This document shows positions 7,630 to 12,098 of a DNA stretch of 12,098 nucleotides, piece after piece. The DNA is taken from NCBI GenBank assembly GCA_003518205.1, contig DOZC01000008.1, positions 1 to 12,098 of the forward strand, in the 5' to 3' direction. The notes beneath the pieces were generated by a model. The model was not told the origin of the DNA. It worked only from the letters and a program-made list of their open reading frames with translations, and ran no database searches. Within the stretch, counting starts at the first letter, position 1, and every line of letters begins with the position of its first letter. Source of the stretch: Minisyncoccota bacterium (lineage in GTDB: Bacteria; Patescibacteriota; Microgenomatia; UBA1400; PJMF01). The position numbers and the translations under genes are program-made.

Positions 7630-7653
7630 AAATCTCAAGGTTTGGATTACAAT
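7625..7653 (+). promoter_or_regulatory. Predicted promoter of tRNA-Gln
   Basis: CTGAAA (7625-7630, 4 of 6 to TTGACA) and TACAAT (7648-7653, 5 of 6 to TATAAT) are separated by 17 nt. Transcription would start near 7660, about 18 nt before the mature tRNA. The -35 is embedded in the CTGAA repeats of the regulator operator on the other strand. Confidence 0.5.
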
Positions 7654-7677
7654 AATTGACTGTCAGAGTCCAATTTC

Positions 7678-7748
7678 TCCCGGGTAGTGAAACGGCATCA
7701 CAACAGGTTCTGACCCTGTTATTCCAGGTTCGAGCCCTGGCCCGGGAT
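7678..7748 (+). tRNA. tRNA-Gln (anticodon CTG)
   Basis: A full cloverleaf can be folded by eye. The acceptor is TCCCGGG/CCCGGGA (7678-7684 with 7741-7747). The D arm is GTGA/TCAC with loop AACGGCA. The anticodon arm is ACAGG/CCTGT with loop TTCTGAC, giving anticodon CTG at 7710-7712. A 4-nt variable loop TATT and the T arm CCAGG/CCTGG with loop TTCGAGC complete it. The invariant positions U8, A14, G18-G19 and A21 and a U48 partner for A15 are all present. The first pair is U1-A72, which is the known mark read by GatCAB for Gln-tRNA made by transamidation. The base at the discriminator position is T, where bacterial tRNA-Gln usually has G, and CCA is not encoded (TCTAAGG follows). CCA must then be added by a nucleotidyltransferase. 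Confidence 0.92.
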
Positions 7749-7750
7749 CT

Positions 7751-7800
7751 AAGGATTCAAACGAATTTTTTTCTGGAAATCAGTTCGAATTCGCTTTTTT
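7751..7800 (+). terminator. Probable terminator(s) after tRNA-Gln
   Basis: Two hairpins are possible. The first pairs 7751-7758 with 7763-7770 around an AAAC loop, using two G-U pairs, and runs into a T tract at 7766-7772. The second pairs CGAATT (7762-7767) with AATTCG (7788-7793) and is followed by six T (7795-7800). The two share bases, so only one can form at a time. Both are weak AT-rich stems, but the place just after the tRNA fits termination. Confidence 0.4.
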
Positions 7801-7809
7801 AACACGGAG

Positions 7810-7838
7810 TTGTCTTCCTCTTGTCAGGTAAGTAAAAT
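7810..7838 (+). promoter_or_regulatory. Predicted promoter of the SleB-domain operon
   Basis: TTGTCT (7810-7815, 4 of 6) and TAAAAT (7833-7838, 5 of 6) are 17 nt apart. The -10 ends 6 nt before the GTG at 7845, the same spacing seen before the genes at 6463 and 9809. This supports GTG 7845 as a leaderless start. Confidence 0.5.
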
Positions 7839-7844
7839 GAAGTT

Positions 7845-9056
7845 GTGCCCGAACAATTCCCAGAAAGAATTACTCAAGATACAAAGATCATTTTTTCTGT
7901 TGAAAGATTTGGGCTTTATGCGATTTGGGTTGCTGCTAGATGCCAGTCAGCTAAACAAAGTGAATTCGGCGTAAATGAAACTCTTCGTTTAGAAATTGAC
8001 GATTTAAAATTTCGTGAAATTCCTCCCCTCGATAAACCCCAATACAATAAAATTCCTCCGGCTTGGAATGGCGCTGATCAACAAGGCTTAACTAAAACTG
8101 TCGTTTTCATTATTGCTCTGAATAAAGGTGAACATAGCTTGCATTTTTTTCCTACAAACGAAGTACTTATTGAAAAATGGAGTTGCCACCTCATTGAAAA
8201 CTCTCAAGAAATTATTTTTGATTTAGGAAAACAAGCCGAAGATGGTGATAAAAGGCCTTGGTATACCTTCGCTTTCATCAAAACACCTCTAGTATCTATC
8301 GATGCGAAAATCAGTGTTAACTGGCATTTTTTGGATGGAGACGACGTCAAATTAATCATAGATGGAAAAGTTCAAGAAAATACCTCGTCGAAATTTTGGA
8401 GATATTGGTTATGGTCTGCTCGACCTTGGCAAGTATTGTCTGGGCCTAAAAATGAGCAAAAAAAACTCAACTCAGGTTTACCTCAAGATGTTCATTATGT
8501 TGAGTTCTGGATAGATAAAACACCCACCCTACACCGAATAGTATTTAATCTTGGTGATTTTCAGCCTAAGCGAATCCCCACAGTCAACGATCCTAAATGG
8601 ACAGGCAATTTTGTTGACGACACTGACCAAATGATTTTGGCAAGGGCTTTATTTGGTGAAGTGAGAAATACACTAATTCCCGATGTTGCTAGGCACGCCA
8701 TTGGATGGGTGATTAAAAATAGAGTGATAAGCAAAAATTGGCCAAATACTTATTGGGAAGTGATCACAAAACCCTCGCAATTCAGTGCTTTTAATGTAAG
8801 TGATGATAATCGCCAATTTGTTGAAAACCCTCTATATACAGGAAAGAAAATAGATAAGCTGGCATGGAAACATGCTTATGAGATAGCTGGAAAACTAATT
8901 AAGAATGAAATCCCAGACCCAACGAATGGAGCCAATCACTACTATGATGATAGTATCAATACTCCTGATTGGGCAAAAGACAACAAACCTACTCTAACTG
9001 TTACTTATAGTAATCAATATGATCGAGAAGCTAATATTTTCTTTTTTGACCTATGA
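7845..9056 (+). CDS. SleB-type cell-wall hydrolase domain protein with large N-terminal beta-rich region
   Basis: This is a 403-residue protein. The C-terminal part (about 260-385) has SleB/CwlJ hydrolase (Hydrolase_2) features: ILARALFGEVRN (264-275) with the likely catalytic E272, VIKNRV (289-294), PSQFSAFN (310-317) and GANHYYDDS (362-370). Such enzymes cut peptidoglycan glycan strands. The first 250 residues contain recurring beta-strand segments and two similar stretches, LEIDDLKFRE (49-58) and KLIIDGKVQE (169-178). These suggest carbohydrate-binding-like beta sandwiches; I do not recognise a named domain there. No signal peptide or membrane segment is visible, which is odd for a wall enzyme. 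The GTG start is chosen because an in-frame stop lies at 7833-7835 and a -10 box precedes it by 6 nt. The stop overlaps the next start (ATGA), so the two genes form an operon. Confidence 0.75.
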   Translation: MPEQFPERITQDTKIIFSVERFGLYAIWVAARCQSAKQSEFGVNETLRLEIDDLKFREIPPLDKPQYNKIPPAWNGADQQGLTKTVVFIIALNKGEHSLHFFPTNEVLIEKWSCHLIENSQEIIFDLGKQAEDGDKRPWYTFAFIKTPLVSIDAKISVNWHFLDGDDVKLIIDGKVQENTSSKFWRYWLWSARPWQVLSGPKNEQKKLNSGLPQDVHYVEFWIDKTPTLHRIVFNLGDFQPKRIPTVNDPKWTGNFVDDTDQMILARALFGEVRNTLIPDVARHAIGWVIKNRVISKNWPNTYWEVITKPSQFSAFNVSDDNRQFVENPLYTGKKIDKLAWKHAYEIAGKLIKNEIPDPTNGANHYYDDSINTPDWAKDNKPTLTVTYSNQYDREANIFFFDL

Positions 9057-9763
9057 CACAAGTATTTTTTACTATTACCCTCTTACTCCTTATATTTCAA
9101 ACAATCTATCATTCATTTTTCTCACTAAAAATCGCAGATTTTTTTCAATTCAAGAGTACTACTGCATCTGATCATTTAGACATCAGAGATTTAAATGAAG
9201 ACGATTTTAGGTATATTTTTGAAGGAGATCATAATGAGTTATTTGTAATGACTGATAAATCAGATCAAAAACTTTACTTTCAAGGACATCCTATAAAATC
9301 AATTGCTTTTTCCCCTTCCAAAACCCAAATGGCAATTACTTATCGACCAGATAAACTGACAGGAGAAGTCCTTTCACTCGCATTACTAAATTTGATTAAT
9401 GGAACAAGTAGGGAAATTTTTCATACAGAATTTCCTTCATGGGATATTACGAGTGATGTTCAGTGGCTGGGTGAAGATTATCTCTTTTTTTTGCGACATT
9501 GTGGCAGTTCATGTCAAGGTCTGTCTTTGCTAAACACTCACTCGGGTGAAGTGAGTAACGCTACTCTAGCATATCAATCTTTCCCTGAAGAATCGCCATC
9601 AACACATTTTAATGACTGGTTTGGTAAAGAGTATCATTGGGAAGGCCATTTTAAAGAATTAAAGTCTAAGAAAAAAGATAATAAAAATTACTTGGTTTTT
9701 GTGTTAGAGGACTTGACAGGAAAAGGAGCAGAAGAGAAGTTAATCGAGTTTAAAGGGAATTGA
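9053..9763 (+). CDS. Membrane-anchored protein of unknown function, beta-propeller-like segments
   Basis: This 236-residue protein begins with a hydrophobic segment (about 4-24) and no clear signal-peptidase site, so it is probably a single-pass anchor with the rest outside. The remainder is acidic and strand-rich. PIKSIAFSPSKTQMAITY (80-97) looks like one blade of a TolB/WD40-type propeller, and two cysteines (C150, C154 in HCGSSC) could form a disulfide. The protein is too short for a full propeller. The start overlaps the stop of the SleB-domain gene as ATGA, suggesting that the two act together, perhaps with this protein tethering or controlling the hydrolase. Its last base (9763) is also the first base of the long inverted repeat before the next gene. 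No family is recognised. Confidence 0.65.
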   Translation: MTQVFFTITLLLLIFQTIYHSFFSLKIADFFQFKSTTASDHLDIRDLNEDDFRYIFEGDHNELFVMTDKSDQKLYFQGHPIKSIAFSPSKTQMAITYRPDKLTGEVLSLALLNLINGTSREIFHTEFPSWDITSDVQWLGEDYLFFLRHCGSSCQGLSLLNTHSGEVSNATLAYQSFPEESPSTHFNDWFGKEYHWEGHFKELKSKKKDNKNYLVFVLEDLTGKGAEEKLIEFKGN

Positions 9764-9792
9764 CCATCTGTATTTGTATAAATACAGATGGT
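9763..9792. repeat. Perfect 13-bp inverted repeat before the AAA_14 ATPase gene
   Basis: ACCATCTGTATTT (9763-9775) and its exact complement AAATACAGATGGT (9780-9792) flank the 4-nt spacer GTAT. The spacer contributes to the predicted -35 (TTGTAT, 9774-9779), so a dimer bound here would block RNA polymerase. In RNA the arms would form a 13-bp hairpin, but no U tract follows, so an operator fits better than a terminator. Confidence 0.8.
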
Positions 9793-9802
9793 ATGATATA
9801 AT
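9774..9802 (+). promoter_or_regulatory. Predicted promoter of the AAA_14 ATPase gene
   Basis: A perfect extended -10, TGATATAAT (9794-9802), ends 6 nt before the ATG at 9809, which predicts a leaderless mRNA. A weak -35, TTGTAT (9774-9779, 3 of 6), lies 17 nt upstream of TATAAT at the centre of the inverted repeat. Confidence 0.6.
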
Positions 9803-9808
9803 CTATTT

Positions 9809-10954
9809 ATGAAAATAAAGCGGTTATTATTATCAAAACTTGAGAAAAACGTCAAATTAGGCCAAGTAACCGTAGTGTATGGCCCTAGACGAGTGGGAAA
9901 AACCACTCTAATAAAAAAATACCTCAGCTCATATCAAGGTAGATATCTATTTCTAAATGCTGATGAGTTAGCTAGTCGAGAGGCTTTAGAGAGCCAGGAC
10001 GCACAGAAATTGGGTGAATTAGTTCACGGTTACGATTTATTAGTTGTTGACGAGGCTCAGCGTGTGGCCGAAATTGGGTTAAATCTGAAAATTTTAGTCG
10101 ATACCTACCCAAATCTAGCAATTATTGCGACAGGTTCTGCCTCTTTCGATTTAGCTAACAAAATTAACGAACCCTTAACGGGTAGAAAGTCAACTTTAAC
10201 CTTATATCCAATTAGTTTTGAGGAGTTAGTTCAGGAAGTAGGTTTGTTTGAAGCAAAAAAACAATTAGAGCGATGGATTGTATGGGGTGGCTACCCTACC
10301 AGTATAACTACAGAATCAATTGTGCAAAGGAAGCAGTTGTTGGGCGAACTGGTTGGCTCGTATCTCTATAAGGATGTTCTGGAATTAGACGACATAAAAA
10401 GAGCAGACAAGATTGTTGATTTACTTCGTTTAATTGCTTTTCAGATAGGTAAAGAAGTGTCAGTGGCAGAATTAGCGAGCAATCTAGCATTAAATCGCGA
10501 AACTGTGGAACGTTACCTAGATTTGTTAGAAAAAGTGTTTGTGATTTTCCGGGTGAGTGGGTTTTCTCGAAATCTACGAAAAGAAGTGGTTAAGAATCAT
10601 CGTTACTATTTTTACGATAATGGTGTGCGAAACGCTTTGATTCAAAACTTTAATACCCTGAACTTACGTGATGATGTTGGGCAACTATGGGAAAACTACT
10701 TAGTTAGCGAACGGATGAAGGTCAACCACTATCACAATCGTAGTGTAAATAGTTACTTTTGGCGAACCTATGATCAAAAAGAAATTGACTTGGTTGAAGA
10801 AACTGGTGGGCAGTTATACGGTTTCGAATTTAAATGGAGACAGACCAAGCTAAATGCAAGTACAGTTAGAGAATTTACTGCTACTTATCCCAAATCATTA
10901 GTACAGAGTGTTAATTCTGAGAAATTTGACAAATTTCTATTGTTGAAGCAATGA
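9809..10954 (+). CDS. AAA_14/DUF4143 family ATP-binding protein
   Basis: This is a 381-residue protein of the ATPase family that pairs an AAA_14 domain with DUF4143. Walker A is YGPRRVGKTT (24-33) and Walker B is LLVVDEAQR (77-85) with D81/E82. ATGSASFDLA (107-116) fits the sensor region, and the SFEEL (136-140) and WGGYP (159-163) signatures are present. A winged-helix-like part (about 215-245) precedes the C-terminal domain. That domain ends in KEIDLV (324-329) and FEFKW (339-343), the acidic-then-ExK layout of PD-(D/E)XK nuclease-like folds, with D327, E340 and K342 as candidate active-site residues. The family is widespread and patchily distributed; its cellular role is not established. 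It is a single-gene unit with its own promoter and inverted repeat, and it converges with prmC 21 bp apart. Domain call is strong; function is unknown. Confidence 0.92.
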   Translation: MKIKRLLLSKLEKNVKLGQVTVVYGPRRVGKTTLIKKYLSSYQGRYLFLNADELASREALESQDAQKLGELVHGYDLLVVDEAQRVAEIGLNLKILVDTYPNLAIIATGSASFDLANKINEPLTGRKSTLTLYPISFEELVQEVGLFEAKKQLERWIVWGGYPTSITTESIVQRKQLLGELVGSYLYKDVLELDDIKRADKIVDLLRLIAFQIGKEVSVAELASNLALNRETVERYLDLLEKVFVIFRVSGFSRNLRKEVVKNHRYYFYDNGVRNALIQNFNTLNLRDDVGQLWENYLVSERMKVNHYHNRSVNSYFWRTYDQKEIDLVEETGGQLYGFEFKWRQTKLNASTVREFTATYPKSLVQSVNSEKFDKFLLLKQ

Positions 10955-10975
10955 ATTAGCTGTTTTGCAACTCGA

Positions 10976-11803
10976 CTAGCACTTCGCCCCTCTGACAAAC
11001 CTGGGTCTATCAAAACAATCATTAAAAAATTGATAATTAAAAGGTAACTTAAATTTTTCAAAATCAGCCATGGAGTGAGTTTCATCGATTTCGAGCCAAA
11101 TAATTCCATTTGGAGCTAAAAGGTTTTGGCTTTGGCAGAGTAATTTTTCAATTAAACGCAAGCCATCTTTGCCTCCATTTAATGCTAACAGAGGCTCAAA
11201 ATCTCGGACACTAGCATCTAACTTTGAAATTCGAGCGGCAGGAATATAGGGCAAATTTGCTATCAATAGATTAATGGGGGTTAAGGGCGACCAATTTGTG
11301 AGCAAGTTCCGTTGTTCGAAAACTGGGGGTGGAGCCAATTTTAAAACTTGAGACTGATGTTGTAATGCCACTAAATTTTGCGCCGCTACCTGGAGAGCAG
11401 CAGCGCTTACATCCAATAAATTAAGTTGGATTTTTTGATATTGTCCGGACAAAACTAGTTCTCGCCACAAACTCAAACCTATTGCACCACTGCCGGTGCC
11501 TACTTCTACTAGAGTGATCGGGGTTGAGGTTGAGTTTGATTGATCAAGTTTTAACCTAAATTGATTTAAATCTTTCAACACCAAACTCACCAAGGCCTCG
11601 GTTTCAATTCTGGGAATCAAAACCTCCGGAGTAACTTTAACTCGCCAACTTCGAAAATCAACTGAGCCAGTGAGATATTCCACCGGAATTTCCGTTGTCA
11701 CTTCTGTGACCAAATGACTCAATCCCACTCGAGCTAGCTCAGTTTTTTCGTAAGGTGACCAAACTCTGGTAACTTGGGGTGATAACATTAGATTTGATTT
11801 CAC
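10976..11803 (-). CDS. prmC: Peptide chain release factor N5-glutamine methyltransferase
   Basis: PrmC (HemK) methylates the Gln of the GGQ motif in release factors RF1 and RF2, using S-adenosylmethionine, in the cytoplasm. The 275-residue protein has PVEYLTGSVDF (40-50), the linker motif before the catalytic domain, then VLIPRIETE (61-69, the LIPRPDTE region). The SAM-binding VEVGTGSGAIGL (99-110) and the active-site NLPY (183-186) follow. Standard PrmC has NPPY; the second position is Leu here. The helical domain that docks on the release factor is short: only about 40 residues precede the PVEYLTG motif, against roughly 75 in E. coli. The start is GTG at 11803, but ATG at 11788 (residue 6) would serve as well. 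It is transcribed away from the membrane-protein gene at 11899. Confidence 0.88.
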   Translation of the reverse strand: MKSNLMLSPQVTRVWSPYEKTELARVGLSHLVTEVTTEIPVEYLTGSVDFRSWRVKVTPEVLIPRIETEALVSLVLKDLNQFRLKLDQSNSTSTPITLVEVGTGSGAIGLSLWRELVLSGQYQKIQLNLLDVSAAALQVAAQNLVALQHQSQVLKLAPPPVFEQRNLLTNWSPLTPINLLIANLPYIPAARISKLDASVRDFEPLLALNGGKDGLRLIEKLLCQSQNLLAPNGIIWLEIDETHSMADFEKFKLPFNYQFFNDCFDRPRFVRGAKC

Positions 11804-11821
11804 TCTTGTAATTTTGTCTTG

Positions 11822-11827
11822 AGTATA
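11822..11827 (-). promoter_or_regulatory. Possible -10 box of prmC
   Basis: On the minus strand this reads TATACT (5 of 6 to TATAAT), ending 18 nt upstream of the GTG at 11803, so the leader would be about 12 nt. I see no good -35. It lies inside a short dyad, CTTGA-N5-TCAAG (11818-11832). Confidence 0.3.
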
Positions 11828-11845
11828 TCAAGATAGGCGGGTATC

Positions 11846-11865
11846 AGCGAGGCAATTGCCTTGCT
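11846..11865. repeat. 20-bp imperfect palindrome between divergent genes
   Basis: The core AGGCAATTGCCT (11850-11861) is a perfect 12-bp palindrome. Three further pairs, AGC with GCT, extend it to 20 bp with one G/T mismatch (11849/11862). It sits in the 95-bp gap between prmC (-) and the gene at 11899 (+), where an operator for one or both promoters would be expected. Confidence 0.5.
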
Positions 11866-11887
11866 AAAGTTAGTACAAAAATAGTTC

Positions 11888-11893
11888 AGAAGG
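11888..11893 (+). promoter_or_regulatory. Shine-Dalgarno sequence for the gene at 11899
   Basis: AGAAGG lies 5 nt before the ATG. It is the only clear ribosome binding site in the window and fixes the start of the truncated gene that follows. Confidence 0.7.
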
Positions 11894-11898
11894 ATTAT

Positions 11899-12098
11899 AT
11901 GTCCAAGCTTCCAGTTAAAAAACCCCGTCAAGCCAGAGCTACCACCACGGCAGCGGCTTTTAAAACAACACTCACCCCTAAAGCAACTGCTTCTAGCAGT
12001 AGTTATTCCTTTACCAGTTTTGTGAGATTTTTGAATGAAAATTTTAGCTTAATTTTGTTAATAGGCATTTTCTTCGTTTTAGGATTTATTGTCGGTTC
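11899..12098 (+). CDS. N-terminus of a single-pass membrane protein; cut by the window end
   Basis: Only 66 codons are visible, with no stop. The protein begins MSKLPVKKPRQARATTTAAA, a basic stretch rich in Ala, Thr and Ser that should stay in the cytoplasm. At about residue 47 a hydrophobic helix starts (NFSLILLIGIFFVLGFIVG, 48-66). This layout, a long basic tail then one anchor, suggests that the main domain lies outside the membrane. In this kind of genome such N-termini often precede thioredoxin/DsbA-like domains, but nothing here proves it. The ATG is supported by AGAAGG 5 nt upstream. Confidence 0.65.
   Translation, partial: MSKLPVKKPRQARATTTAAAFKTTLTPKATASSSSYSFTSFVRFLNENFSLILLIGIFFVLGFIVG

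Noticed and set aside
7837..7974. ATG at 7837 opening a 45-codon frame just before the GTG at 7845
   Set aside because: The frame overlaps the well-supported SleB-domain gene, has no recognisable product, and the ATG begins inside the predicted -10 box.
9763..9792. Inverted repeat read as a rho-independent terminator of the SleB operon
   Set aside because: No T tract follows either arm on the plus strand, and the loop coincides with the -35 of the next gene, so an operator is the simpler reading.
10955..10975. Possible bidirectional terminator between the convergent ATPase gene and prmC
   Set aside because: The 21-bp gap contains no stable hairpin or T tract that I can pair by eye.

Overview
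The window is 12,098 bases of AT-leaning, very compact bacterial DNA. Short or absent gaps, stop/start overlaps, degenerate signalling proteins, an AAA_14/DUF4143 ATPase and several polyprenol-phosphate sugar enzymes suggest a Candidate Phyla Radiation (Patescibacteria) genome, perhaps Microgenomates-like. This is inferred from gene style, not from a marker gene. TGA ends several genes at natural C-termini (4807-4809, 9054-9056, 9761-9763, 10952-10954), so the standard code is used, not the TGA-as-glycine code of Gracilibacteria/SR1.

Region 1 (1-6401, +) is a five-gene glycosyltransferase cassette. It holds a 5'-truncated GT2-GtrA polyprenol-phosphate sugar synthase, a GT39-type membrane glycosyltransferase, an Alg5-like GT2 synthase, an MptB-like membrane mannosyltransferase and a second GT39-type enzyme. 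The two GT2 enzymes would charge polyprenyl phosphate with sugar at the inner face of the membrane. The three GT-C enzymes would use those donors on the outer face.

Region 2 (6402-7844) holds the most unusual content. A small HATPase-only kinase-like gene (+) and an OmpR-type regulator gene (-) converge and overlap by 53 bp. Both proteins have lost key phosphotransfer residues. Both genes carry a near-identical direct repeat (TTCAG-N6-TTCAG) exactly 10 nt upstream of the same TATGCT -10 hexamer. This looks like a PhoB/OmpR-style operator shared by an atypical two-component pair. A tRNA-Gln(CTG) gene lies divergently upstream of the regulator, and its -35 overlaps the operator.

Region 3 (7845-9763, +) is a two-gene operon: a large protein with a C-terminal SleB-type cell-wall hydrolase domain, and a membrane-anchored protein of unknown function.

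Region 4 (9764-10954, +) is an AAA_14/DUF4143 ATPase behind a perfect 13-bp inverted repeat that encloses its -35.

Region 5 (10976-12098) has prmC (-) and, divergently, the start of a membrane-anchored protein cut by the window end. A 20-bp imperfect palindrome lies between them.

Across the window, -10 boxes repeatedly sit only 6-9 nt before start codons, which predicts leaderless or near-leaderless mRNAs. Only the last gene has a clear Shine-Dalgarno sequence. No gene-free stretch exceeds 300 bases. I saw no CRISPR array, insertion sequence or rRNA.
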